Counted from the stretch's first letter, positions 10,722-21,197 are shown. The stretch is 64,000 nucleotides of DNA from Hericium rajendrae (GCA_033439255.1 CM065880.1:2232001-2296000); one strand, 5' to 3'. Notes: generated from the letters alone by a model not told the origin. A program made the numbers and translations.

Positions 10722-11581
10722 TACAGCCGTTTGCGAAATTATGCGGAATCGCCGCGCGTTTTTCAGCAGCGGTGGCGTCCGGTCCACACCGGTCCGGAGA
10801 TTAGTAAGTGCGTTCGAGCTGTGACACATCCACAACTCTTCGCTGCAAAGTTCTATGTACTCTGTCTTTTGTAGAGTGCTTGGGACTCAAACTTTCTAAA
10901 GAGGCATTATAATCACATTTTGAAAACCTGTTGGCCAAGGGTATCATATTATGAGTGTTGTATGTCTTCGAAAAACATATCTTGTCAAGGCTGCGGCTTA
11001 AAACGGCCGGAGCGGCCGGGCTCGGTTGCCTCAAACAGTGTCTTGATAAGCGCTGTCCCTCAACACTCGGCCGTCGTATGTTGCGAGATATTGCACCGGT
11101 GAAGAAGATTAGCACTTTTGAAAGTGCTGACTTGCTCGGGGCTTTCGATCTATGAGCTTTCCGCACTTGCATAATTCTTTGCTATGCCTCGAGGCTCGCA
11201 AACAATATCTACCACGGCACGCTCGGCACAGAGCACCGTGACCTGCCACAATGGGAATCCATTGGGACACATCCGGCTGTTGCCGCCAAAGCCAAACGGC
11301 ATAAGTCAAGTCGCACCCACACAAGTCGAAATTCCATGCGAACTTCCGTTGCACCAGGCTGACATGCTTTTGTCCGCTCCTGTACGGTATAGGGCATAAC
11401 GACAACCAGCTCTGTGCGAAGGGATTATAAACATGTCAAACAGATCAAACGATGAACATTGACACGTGAGAGTCTGACACACGACGCGTCGTGTTTACTA
11501 ATCTCCGGACCGGAGTGGACCGAACGCCACCGCTGGCTGAAAAACGCACGGCAATTCCGCATAATTTCGCAAATGGCTGTA
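10722..11581. mobile_element. Non-autonomous TA-type DNA transposon nested in E2
   Basis: An 860-bp unit with terminal inverted repeats of about 85 bp (10722-10806 and 11497-11581) that differ at roughly ten positions. The ends read TACAGCCGTTTGCG and, inverted, TACAGCCATTTGCG, so the insertion is flanked by TA. TA flanks and CAG-starting ends suit the Tc1/mariner/pogo group. The interior has frames on both strands (such as 10801-11172 minus and 11109-11405 minus), but I see no DDE transposase motifs. It sits in the AT-rich arm of E2 and is therefore younger than that E2 insertion. Confidence 0.75.
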
Positions 11582-11810
11582 ATAGATACTGATAGCTTTC
11601 ATAGCTAGTCATACTATCATAGCTATATAGTCAGCTCTCATAGCTATGATAGCACTTCATAGCACTCCATAGCATCACCTTTGAGCTTCATAGCACTACA
11701 TAGCATCTCCCTTTGGCTATGTGGGCTATACAATAAAGGGCGATACTATGAAGCTAGGAGATCTATGTAGACTTTATAGAGCTATGTATCACTGGCAAAT
11801 TTTTCAGATG

Positions 11811-12317
11811 AACTCGCGCCCACTGTGTCAAATCATCAAAAGTAACAGGAACCTTTTTTTCATCCGCAGTGTCTTGTACGTCCTTGTCTCCAATCAAACA
11901 GGCGACGCCCCCCGGGAAACGGTCCCGGATGAACCCGCCCGTCTTCAAAGCTACGTTTTTATGGTAAGATATATCATTATGTGAACAACATAGACTCACA
12001 CTGCAAGAAGGACATAAAGGCATAAATAATTTAGAAGACAATACCAGAAGGAAAGCGACAGACGACAAATGCCCTCCCCTCTTCCACCAGACGATATATA
12101 CGCCTCACCCATTCAGTTGCGGCGCAAGACTGAAAGACGAGACAATTCCATGACGTTCGATGTGACAGACTTTTGGCACAGCTGATGCAATCCAAGACCG
12201 GAGATTTGCTGCCGTCTGACAATACCACCGGCGACCACCACCACCTCCTATCCCTCCGACGATGTCCGCGTCTTCATCCTGCTCAGTAACACCTACACAT
12301 CCTCTCCTCAAACTCAA
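11811..12317 (-). pseudogene. Upstream part of the unidentified gene split by E2
   Basis: Minus-strand frames lie between the divergent gene start at 12317 and the E2 edge. A block with VRRIYRLVEEGRAFVVCRFPSG ends near 12031. A second block with GVACLIGDKDVQDTADEKK runs to the E2 edge at TQWARV. The block continues in frame at 8236 when E2 and one copy of its 2-bp duplication are removed. I do not recognise the protein. Its 5' end faces that of the plus-strand gene at 12317, so the two may share a promoter. Confidence 0.35.
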
Positions 12318-13495
12318 TGGTGCCGAAAAGAAAGCTAGCCGACATTATTCCAGATGGCAAGGAGGAAGGACCTGCTAAAATCCTAAAACAGGACAATAAT
12401 GAACGGTCCGTCATGAAACATCCCTTCGTTTTTAGACCTTCTCATCGTCCTCGACAGTACATCCCCTACAACATCTCCTTCGCCTTCTTCCACTCCTGTG
12501 CATGTGGTTGACAAAGGAAAAGGGTCAGTCTTATATATATCTGTCAAAATTCTACACTGACGTTCTACAACAGACGTGCTCAGACCACCTCACCTACGCC
12601 CTCGACTCCAGACAACGCGGACGAAGGCGAACATATCGGTCAAACAGACGATCAACATGCCTTCCCAGTTGACAAGGACGGCATCATCATAAACGACAGT
12701 TCGTCCATGACACTGACGCAGTGTGTACATTATTACCTATTTCAAACACAGCTGACCGACTCGTTCAAAGGCACATCAAGACAGTTCTAGAGTGGCAAGA
12801 CCTTCAGAAAAACACTTTCTCTGTCTGTCGTATCCCGGACGACCTCCGATGGCCTCAGGAATTAAAAAGCAAGACCTTCTCCCTCTGCCGCGGTCAAGAC
12901 ACTCATCCCATCCTGTTCTGGATGATAGGAACCGTTCTAAGCAAATGGTTCTTCGACGGGAAAGACACGCCTGCGAAACGAGTGAACATGACTATACTTC
13001 CCGCCTCCTACCAAGCATTTCAAGCCGCCAGAGGGCTTCTTGTACGTTTCGGCCCTGGTGGTTCGTATTATATGCCATAATTCTCAGCAGCATGTTGATC
13101 TCTTCACAGGCGAGCCTGATCTATGGAAAGATGGAATCCATGTTGCCCGGTGGCAGAGTGGATGGGAAAGAGGTGAGACTACTTCTGCCGTTCGTTCCAA
13201 TTCCTGTCTAGTCCTTCGTCCTTGCCTACGTACACTAAATCTCCAGGCTCTACCATTCACCAATGTATATGACGCCAAGGCAAACTTCAAAAGCAAAGAT
13301 CAAATGACGAAACTATCCCCCTCCTACATTCAAGAAGGTGATACTGTTCTCGTGGAGGCAACGATGACCTCCTACGACCATAAAGGACAAGGCCGACGAG
13401 CGTACTTCCATATGCAAAGTATTTCTTTGTTCGCGGAAACTACAAAGAAACCGGAGATGAAGAGCGTAGACCACGGCTTCACAGGGGTTATTTAA
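12317..13495 (+). CDS. Unidentified conserved fungal-type protein, multi-exon
   Basis: The start is the ATG of MVPKRKLADIIPDGKEEGPA. Likely introns are 12388-12438 or nearby, about 12521-12573 (GTCAGT to CAACAG), and short ones near 12753, 13070 and 13180. Recognisable blocks are KTFSLCRGQDTHPILFWMIG, then KWFFDGKDTPAKRVNMT, then GEPDLWKDGI and WQSGWERGETTSAV, then LRPCLRTLNLQALPFTNVYDA, then LSPSYIQEGDTVLVEATM and FHMQSISLFAE near the C-terminus. The last block looks like a beta-rich, OB-like segment. I recall similar proteins as repeated families in basidiomycete genomes but cannot name a function. Exon joins are approximate. Confidence 0.45.
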
Positions 13496-14548
13496 TTTGT
13501 ACCGATCAGTCCAAAATGTGTCCGTTCTGTATCTGTACTATATATGCCTAGCTTCTCGAATAAACGAGCTGTCCATGCCCCCTCAAGTGCCCGCCATGAC
13601 GCCCGTGCGTAGAACGCAGATAATCTCATGCGAGCTGCGCCTAACGAAAGCCTCCAGATCGCCGACAACGCCGATCCCTTGCTAAAAAATGAAGGGAATC
13701 ATCAGAAAAATATGCAGGTCCTACATAGTTCTACATATCTTATATAGAAGTCATAGGTCCATAGCACCTCCCTTTACTACATAGCCCTCATAGCCCAAAG
13801 GGAGAGCTATGAAGTGCTATGAGATGCTATAGAGCTGAAGAGTGTGCTATGATCTGCTATCATAGCTATCATAGCTAACTATGAAGCTATTATAGGATAT
13901 CTAGCTATTAAATCTATCAGAGCTATATTACCTACTAATGCTACACTCAATATGTAAACTTAACACATCTATTAAAGTAATAAATCTATCAGAACTATCA
14001 AATTTTTGATCTAACTATAAGCAGATTTTATATTCATCACTAATATTGAAAGATCATATCAAAACATTATCTCAAAAGTAAAATTTCAAATTATATTAAT
14101 CAATCTAATATATTATACATCTATTAAACTATTATAAACTAATAAAAAAAGTATTACTATATATCTACCTACCTAACCTAAAAAGCGAAAATATATTAAC
14201 CAAATATATTAGATAAGAAAGACACAAAGACAAAGACAATAACAGATCAGCTCACCTTAACTTGAAAACATAATGAAAACATAACTAGTGAAAACATAAC
14301 TAGAGAAACCATTAGTGAAGAACATAGAACATTATGAAGTCAACATACCTTAATTATAATTGAGCAAAGGAACGATGAGTAAAGAAAGAACGACGACGAA
14401 TAAAGGAAGAATGACGACGAATAAAGAAAGAATGACAACGAGCAAAGGAGGCCCAATAGCGAGCAAGCAACAACGATGCCGACGCCGATGCCGACGTGGC
14501 AAGAGATGGTGGGGGTTAGAGAGCAAGAGATACGCGCGTCGCGCGAGC

Positions 14549-14945
14549 CTTATATACAAATCCCGGGCGAAGCCGAGAATCGTGGCTGCCGGGCACTGCC
14601 GAGTGTCGCGTCAGGGACTGGGCTGGTAGATTTTGCTAAGTCGAGCTTGCTGTCCAGGAATGTACCCTACCCTACATATCTAGTATTCTCATTCAGTTTG
14701 ATGTACCATACAGTCCGTAGCAGCAGTCTTTTTCTTTAAATTATCACGATTTTATTTGATTTAGGGAGGCTCGGACAACTTTGCATCGCGCGTTCGATGG
14801 CTAACGAACCGAAGACGCGTTGACTTATCCTCACACTTCCTCATCCTCCCCTTCGTCTCTCCTTGCTCTCCTCATTTCTCCTCTACTCGAAGGGCTGTAG
14901 GATTTGATGGAACTCGGCGGGACTCGAAGTTGGCTCAAGGTAAGT
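14549..14945. promoter_or_regulatory. Divergent promoter-like centre of E3
   Basis: The minus-strand TATATAAG (14549-14556) is followed by GCTCGCGCGACGCGCG and then by a donor-like site near 14350 (AAGGTATGT). On the plus strand a CT-rich stretch (14822-14887) leads to CAAGGTAAGTAAAAA (donor at 14940-14945). Confidence 0.45.
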
Positions 14946-14983
14946 AAAAAAAATGTCTATATTCGTTTGTATCGTACTAATTC

Positions 14984-15018
14984 CGAGAGTATCGCTCGGA
15001 TAACGAGCGATACTCTCG
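14984..15018. other. Central hairpin of E3
   Basis: An inverted repeat with 15-nt arms CGAGAGTATCGCTCG and CGAGCGATACTCTCG and a 5-nt loop. The stem is the same as in E2 although the loop differs. Confidence 0.8.
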
Positions 15019-15269
15019 TTCTTTCGTGCCTCTGCCACCCCGTCGCCCTCTCCCTCCCCTTCGCTGTCCTCTCGCGTCCTCGCTGCTTCAACATCGCTGC
15101 CACGTCGCACACGCGACATCCTCTGAGCGTGGTTCCGACGCCCCGCGTACGGCTTCAGCAGCCCGCGCGTGCCCTCGCACGTGCCTGCGCCTGCCCTCCA
15201 GGCCGTGCACGCCCCGCCCACCTCAACATCCTCATACGGCCACAACCACAACACAAGCACGACGATCGG

Positions 15270-15293
15270 GTCTCGTTGCCATGGCAACGAGAC
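15270..15293. promoter_or_regulatory. RFX/X-box-like palindrome in E3
   Basis: A 24-bp perfect palindrome centred on GTTGCCATGGCAAC, the textbook full RFX X-box. Binding in this organism is inference. Confidence 0.65.
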
Positions 15294-15654
15294 TCGATAT
15301 CTCGTACTGTGTCCCTGCGCCCGCTTCCCGCACCCCCGACTGCGCGCACATGACCTCAACAGCAAGTGCACGAGCGCGTACGCCCGCGATAGCGTGTGCA
15401 TGGGCCCGCGTTTGGCCCCGGCTATGCGCGCCTGTGCCCAACCGCCCACTTCCCCCCGACCGCGTTGCCTGCACGCCCCAGACTGCGCGCGGTCAACCGT
15501 GTGACAGCGCAGGCACGAGTGCGACGGCGCGAGCAGGCCTCCACGCCGTTTATGCCCTCCGCACGGCCCGCCGCCCTCTGTGCCACGTCCACCACCTCAG
15601 CGCCACGTCGATGCCCTCAGCGGCCTACCTCCACCCTCCGCGCCGAGCCTGCGG

Positions 15655-15780
15655 CCTCCGCGCTGCCTCCACGCCGTCCGCGTCGCCTCCACGCCGTCCG
15701 CGTCGCCTCCACGCCGTCCGCGTCGTCTCCACGCTGTCCGCGTCGTCTCCACACCGTCCGCGTCGCTTCCGCACCATCTG
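15655..15780. repeat. 18-bp tandem repeat in the GC-rich arm of E3
   Basis: About seven units of CCTCCACGCCGTCCGCGT, with single-base variants (GTCTCC, ACACCG). The array is not at the same place as the 22-bp array of E1/E5, so tandem expansion happened separately in each copy. Confidence 0.8.
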
Positions 15781-16698
15781 GGCCGTCATCTCGCCCTATG
15801 CGCCATCTCTCCGTCTGCGCTGCGTCCACGCACTCCGCGCGCCATCCACCCCGTCTGCGCCGCACTCCGCGCCGCAGCTCCGCACTCCGTGCCCCTCGCA
15901 CACGGACCCCGGCAGTCCCCCGGGCAGCAGCCCGCGCGCGAGCCCGCTGTCACACGTAGGGTGCTGATGCCATGCGCACGACATCAGTGGGCTGCGCGAT
16001 GCTGCCCGAGTGATATTTATAATTACAAAGTAGTTTGTTAGCTGTGTTCCTTATATCAATGAAATATTTTTAAAGTTGGAAGTCTCTCATCTAATAAAAT
16101 TAAAAATTTTGACTTCTGATTATGGAGTCTACCATATCTGACATAGGGCTGATAGAGTCCATAGCAAGGCTATGATGGTACATAGCTCTGATAGTAATGG
16201 CTTACAGGTACATAGGTCTATATACCTTCTACCTGCTGCTATAAAGGCTATCATAGTGTGCATAGCTCTGCATAGATGCAAGGGCAGCTATATAGACCCC
16301 ATAGCACTATGCTAGGACACATACTTTAGTACTGAGCTATATAAATTTCTAATTTTTCAGATGATGCCATCGTCATTCACGCCGACTTACGAGGCGGAAA
16401 TGTCTTGACATCTCGCCTTCACGTCGAACTACAAGTCGACCTTGCCACCATCAATATTGACAACTCAGGGAAGATTGCATCATCTGACCTGACCGACCTC
16501 ATCCTCCACGACGAAGTGCACCATGTCGTAGACATATATGACAAAGACCACAAAGGGCCAGACTGGTATTATTCCCTCTACGCCCCCGATCAGAGCAAAT
16601 GCGCCCATCAAAATATTAACACGATCGCTTCCCTGGTGCTGAAAAAAGGCACACCTCCCCTCCGCAGCGCATGCATAGTCATTAAAAATGGCCCGAAA

Positions 16699-17783
16699 CA
16701 TCAGAGAAATCTGCAAGTGTTACATAGCTCTATAAGTCCTAGATAGCTTTCCTAGATCCATAGCACTGCCCTTTATTGCATAGGCTCTCATAGCCAAAGA
16801 GGAAAGCTATGTAGTGCTATGAAGCTGAAGAGCAGTGCTATGGAGTGCTATCATAGCTATCATAACCAACTATGCAGCTATCATAGTATCTCTAGCTACA
16901 AAGGCTATGAGTATCTATCAAAGCTATGAGACTTATACCATACATATATCTTATGATTAATATGCAGATTAAATATATCTCTCAAAGCAATAGGGCTTAT
17001 CAAAATCACAGCTCTTTACTTCATTTATACAGCAGATTCCAAAATAGAAGAATCACACAAATGTAAACTTTGTTTACTTCAACATAATTATATTCATTTT
17101 GTTACATTACTACAAGATAAACATACTAATATAAAAGTAAACACTACTAACACTTACTACAAAAGAAGACAGATAAGTAAGCTTACCAAGATTACAAAAA
17201 GCGAAAATATGATCTATAAAGCAGAAGATTAGTTAGTAACAAGTCCACAGTGACAAGACATTGAGACATACCAAAAATGTTGAGAAAAAAACGGAGATAA
17301 AAGTTTAAGACATTGATAAGATGAGCATAGAACAACAAAGATGAAGGATAAGGACTTACCGAAGGTTGAGGAACAAAGGATGAAGTCCCGAGGAAAGTCG
17401 GAGCGAAGAGGGAATGTGGTGGTTGAAGAGAGAGAGAGAACGCGCGTCGTGCGAGCATTATATAGGTGAGCGCAGGTTTGCCCGGCGGAGCACCAAATGT
17501 GTCTGCCGGCGCCCGGCCCGGGCACCACGTCAGAGGCTAAGTGCCAGATTGCAGTAACTTCGTTTCGTTGCCTAATAGCTTTCGGTACTTTCATTAGATT
17601 CATAGCTCATTCAATCGAATTTTATTAGTACAAGATACCTGCCCTCTTTTTTTCGGAGTTGTTGAGATTTTATTCGATTTATTAAGTTCGAAACATTCGA
17701 ACTCGCGCAAGTACTTTCGGTGGCACGACGCGTCGTTCGACTTGGTCTCAAGCCGTCACTTCCTCTCTCAACCCTCCGCTCTC
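16699..17783 (+). mobile_element. E-family copy E4, AT-rich half
   Basis: It starts with CATCAGAGAAAT after the flank AA (16697-16698) and runs through the array, the AT-rich arm with AAAAGCGAAAATATG (about 17196), a reverse TATA-like unit (17458-17464) and the CT-rich stretch. It stops abruptly at CTCTC (17783), where another element end begins. Its missing half is found inverted at 17784-19400. Together the halves total about 2.70 kb, the family length. Confidence 0.7.
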
Positions 17784-18945
17784 CATCAGGTAAATCTGTT
17801 TTCTACATAGCTCCCAGCCAATGATATGACTCTTATGATAGTACTATGAACCCTATGTATTTTGACAGCACAGCTATACAGCTCTATGAGACCTATCATA
17901 GCTTCTATAGTTGTTAGTGAAGGGTATATAGAGCTATGTAGTTATGAGTGACAGCTCTGACAGCTATGTAACATCATAAGGTTGTTATCAATGCTATGAC
18001 TCCTACCATGCCATACCTAGAACCCAAAGACATACTAAGGCAAGAGCATCCCAAGCCAAATGTATGAGTTCAAAATATTTATATTGTGGACTTAACAGTA
18101 ACTATATCTACTATACTCGGAGTCAAGTAAGTACAGAGTGATCAGACATTATCGAAGGCAGGCGTGCCCGGGCATAGTCGGGGCCACGCGCTGGTATGCG
18201 CACACAGAGGGATCGATGCGGGCACGCGTGCACAGTGCAGAGGCCAGCGCCAGGCCCAGGGCCCGTGCGCGAGAGTGCGCGTGCTGGTGGGGCCTGTGCG
18301 CGACAGGGCGGGCATGCGCACGAGGCGCGGCGGGCCTGCGCGACGCAGCAGGCCTGCGCGCGGGAGATGCAGGGCGTGGGGTCCGTGAGCGAGGCGCAGC
18401 GGAGCGTGCACAAGGCGTCGGGCTGCGGCGGACCCATGCGCGACGTGACAGCCTGCGCGCCAGGCATGATGGCCGCACGCGAGAAGGCGGTGCGAGGCGC
18501 AAGGTGCGGAGCCCCGTGCGAGGCGTTGGGCTGGCGCGGGCCTGTGCACGATGCGTGGCGACGTGCGCAGTGGGCAGGGCCACGCGCGACGTGCGCGGGC
18601 GTTTCCTTGCACGCGCGCGGCCGTATTCCCCCTGGCGTGGCTGTCCGCGCGCGCGTGCTGACGTCCGTGCACTGCGCGGCCGTCACGCAGCCAGGTCGGG
18701 GTCGCGCACGACTTGCGCGGAGGTAGCCATCTGCACGAGTGTGGGGAGTGCCCCCACATGGTTGGGGGCCGTGCGCGAGCCGGTGGGAGCCCCTGCGCCG
18801 ACATGCGCGCCGTATGCGCAAAGGACGGCGTGACTGCGAGCCAGCATGTGCACATACTCGCGGCGTTGCGCTGGCGCTGTCGTGCGGGGCCATGCGTGTG
18901 GGTATGGGAGGGCTGGCGGCTCAGTGCGCGGCCGCACGACGCGTT

Positions 18946-18979
18946 GTCGAGTCTCGTTGCCACGGCAACGAGACTCGAC
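18946..18979. promoter_or_regulatory. RFX/X-box-like palindrome in E4
   Basis: A palindrome with 16-nt arms around GTTGCCACGGCAAC. It is longer than the one in E3, with GTCGAGTCTC and GAGACTCGAC outside the core. Confidence 0.6.
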
Positions 18980-19254
18980 GCTGGCCCCTTGCGGGCCACC
19001 CACAGCTCTTGAGGCCGTGCGCGTAGGCGTTGGGAGTGCCCGCGCCTGGTTGTTGCCGTGCGCGAGCCCATGGGAACCTCCGCGCCTGGGTGACGTGCGC
19101 GGACGTTCGAGCGGGCTGCGACAAAGAGGTGGGGTGGTCGGAGACAGGCGCGGAGAGGGAGAGAGGCGCGGAGGGTGCGCGAGAGGTGAGGCGAGGTGTC
19201 GAAAGGCGCGCAGGGGGGCGGGGCGTGGTGTCGTGTCCAATAGCAAATTAGAAC

Positions 19255-19282
19255 GAGTCTCGCTCGATAACGAGCGAGACTC
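19255..19282. other. Central hairpin of E4
   Basis: An inverted repeat with 12-nt arms GAGTCTCGCTCG and CGAGCGAGACTC and a 4-nt loop. One stem pair differs from E2/E3 and is compensated on the other arm. Confidence 0.75.
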
Positions 19283-20182
19283 TCGAGATTAGTACAATAT
19301 CAAGAGAATAGAAGTTTTTTTTACTCACCTTGGTCCCTCGAGCCCTTGCCCAGTCCATCCGACCTTCATGTTGACGAGGAAAGTGATGAGGAAGCAGCGA
19401 CATCAGGGAAATGAACAGGTCTTATATAGCTCTATAAGTCCTACATAGATTTCCTAGGGCCATAGCAACGTCAAGTTCTACATAGCTCATATAGCTGTAG
19501 TGAGATGCTATGTAGTGCTATGTAACTTGGGTGGGTTGCTATGTAGCTCTATAATAGCTATGATAGCTTCTTAGTTAGCTATGATATCTATCATAGCAGA
19601 TCTAGCTATACAATGTATGGAAGATATCTTACTGATGTAAGTTATACTCAGTAGACACATCTATAAACTCTATCATAGCTACATTTCTAAACTTCATTAT
19701 ATAACCTTAGTAGACTTCATAAAAGTCTACAGTATTATATTCACTTTCATCATATAAAAATCAGACATCAAACAATATAAGATCACATCAAAAAGATTAT
19801 ATTCAAAATCTAACAAATATTTGTAATCTACTACAACTATTTGTAGTCTACTACACAACCAAATTAAATGTACATATATCTAACAAGATAACAGTTAGTC
19901 ATGATACCACAAGATTATATATAAGTAAGAAGACTTACCAATATTAGAAAAAAGCGAAAATATAAAGTCTACAATAAGTACTCACCAATAAGACAAAAAA
20001 GCGAAAATCTAATAACTTAGTAAGAGAATACAAGTCAGAGTAAGAATATAAGACCAATAACATAAGAAAGCTTACCACAGATAGTGAAGTCAAGAGCCCG
20101 AGATAAAGTCAGAGTTGAAAACGAGGAGATGGTGGAGATGATGGTGGTAAGAGAGAGAGAGACGACGCGCGTTGCGCGCGTG

Positions 20183-20575
20183 TTAAATAGGATTGCCAGC
20201 GGATGGGGCCGGGCCGGACACTGCCGAGCGCCGCAACAGAGGCTAGCTGGCAGACTTCATTATATCGTCTTTGCTGTCCGGTAGTATACAGTACAGTAAC
20301 TCGAAGTGATTCTCATAGAATCCCTTCTGCTGATTGATATACGTGTACTCCGTTTTTCTCTTAAATTCTACGATTTTATTACATTTGTTGTGCCTCGTCG
20401 ATCTTAACTTCGGGCATTCGGTGGCTGGAGTCCCGAAGTCGCGTCGTTCGTCTTAGTGCCCTCTGTCCCTCTCTCCTGATCACTCCCCTTCGATCTCTTC
20501 ATCTCGCTTTCCTTTGTCTTTCGTCAACTTGAAGGATCCAGTGGGGGCTCGGGGGATTGGGGGCACAAGGTAAGT
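20183..20575. promoter_or_regulatory. Divergent promoter-like centre of E5
   Basis: The minus-strand TATTTAA (20183-20189) is followed by CGCGCG palindromes and a donor-like site near 20076. On the plus strand a CT-rich stretch at 20460-20525 precedes CACAAGGTAAGTAAAAA (donor 20570-20575). It is the reverse copy of the E1 centre. Confidence 0.45.
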
Positions 20576-20611
20576 AAAAAAACATTCTTTTCGTATGTAA
20601 TGTACTGATCT

Positions 20612-20647
20612 CGAGAGTACCACTCGTGTCGACGAGTGGTACTCTCG
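20612..20647. other. Central hairpin of E5
   Basis: An inverted repeat with 16-nt arms CGAGAGTACCACTCGT and ACGAGTGGTACTCTCG. It has the same stem as E1. Confidence 0.8.
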
Positions 20648-21084
20648 GTTTCTCTGTTGCTCTCGACACCACACGACGCCCTTCCCCTCCGATCCTCCGC
20701 CGCCCCACTCGCGCACCGTCCGCGCCCACTTCCCCGCGTCACTCGCGTGTCGACCACCCGCCGACTTTGACACCCTCGCCTGACCGTGTGCACGGCCCCC
20801 GACTGTGTGCGTGCGACCAACGTGGCTACGCCAGCGCACGCACGCATGCACGGCCCCGTCAACACCACCCAGCTAGGAGTTGCAGGCCCGCATGCAGGCC
20901 TGCGTGCACGAATGGCCGCGCACGCCAGCGCCAGCGCACGGACCCATCCACGCGCGCGTCTGCACACGGCCCCGCGTCCGCAGCACCAGCACACGGCCCC
21001 GTACGCTCGCACCGGCGCGCGCAGCGGTACACGCCCCAGGGTGTCTGCGCACGGGCGTGCCAGCACACGGCGCCGCGTCGGACC

Positions 21085-21100
21085 CGTTGCCGTGGCAACG
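21085..21100. promoter_or_regulatory. RFX/X-box-like palindrome in E5
   Basis: CGTTGCCGTGGCAACG, the counterpart of the E1 palindrome at 898-913, with the same half-sites GTTGCC and GGCAAC. Confidence 0.55.
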
Positions 21101-21197
21101 AGCACCAACGAGCACGCCTGCGCGCACCACCGGTTGCCAGCAATCAGCGGCCCACGCGCGCGCGCCTGCAACATCCCGCACACGAGCCCGGCATACG

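Larger units (their letters stand above)
8239..11810 (-). mobile_element. E-family DNA element, copy E2, with nested TA element
   Basis: The left end is CATCTGAAATG and the right end is TTTTTCAGATG, which give inverted CATCTGAAA ends. The flanking duplication is AA (8237-8238 and 11811-11812). From left to right there is an ATAGCT-type array (about 8270-8480), a GC-rich arm (about 8640-9620), a hairpin (9631-9663), a promoter-like centre, and an AT-rich arm with a nested 860-bp element (10722-11581) and a second array. Without the insert the length is about 2.71 kb, close to the other copies. No transposase is seen. It splits a minus-strand gene, whose frame is restored across the site. Confidence 0.8.
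13700..16363 (+). mobile_element. E-family DNA element, copy E3
   Basis: The left end is CATCAGAAAAAT and the right end is ATTTTTCAGATG. The duplicated target is AT (13698-13699 and 16364-16365). Length is 2664 bp. In the plus direction it has an array (13710-13920), an AT-rich arm with AAAAAGCGAAAATAT near 14178, a reverse TATA unit (14549-14556), a CT-rich stretch, a donor-like site (14940), a hairpin (14984-15018), a GC-rich arm with an RFX-type palindrome and an 18-bp tandem array, and a terminal array. It interrupts the reading frame of the gene at 13544, which reads through perfectly when the element and one AT are removed. Confidence 0.85.
13544..16698 (+). pseudogene. Unidentified conserved gene split by E3 and cut by E4
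   Basis: The first block (13544-13699) begins MPSFSNKRAVHAPSS and contains NADNLMRAAPNESLQIADNA. It carries an in-frame TAG at 13610-13612 unless a very short intron lies there. The second block (16364-16698) continues in frame after E3 is removed with one AT of its duplication, reading NEG-NAIVIHADLRGGNVL across the joint. It then runs through HDEVHHVVDIYDKDHKGPDW to CIVIKNGPK at the E4 edge. Across the E4/E5 complex the frame would end a few codons into 22084-22110. The strong continuity over E3 shows it was a real gene. Its function is unknown. Confidence 0.55.
17784..19400 (-). mobile_element. E-family copy E4, GC-rich half, inverted
   Basis: It begins with the element end CATCAGGTAAAT at 17784 and runs through an array, a GC-rich arm, a palindrome (18946-18979), a hairpin (19255-19282) and a donor-like site (19323-19328). 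It breaks at GCAGCGA (19400), where E5 starts. Read on the minus strand, its broken edge is TCGCTGC, and the edge of the other E4 half is CTCTC. Both carry the TC expected for a 2-bp duplication made by E5. It therefore looks like the second half of the same E4 copy, turned around. Confidence 0.65.

Noticed and set aside
8239-16363. E copies acting as clean introns, because one end has GT at bases 19-20 (such as ATGCAG-GTCCTAC) and the other often ends TTTTTCAG-ATG.
   Set aside because: Splicing at these sites would leave 23 nt in the genes hit by E2 and E3 and shift the frame, and E5 has no AG at the expected end. The splice-like look may still matter for chimeric transcripts.
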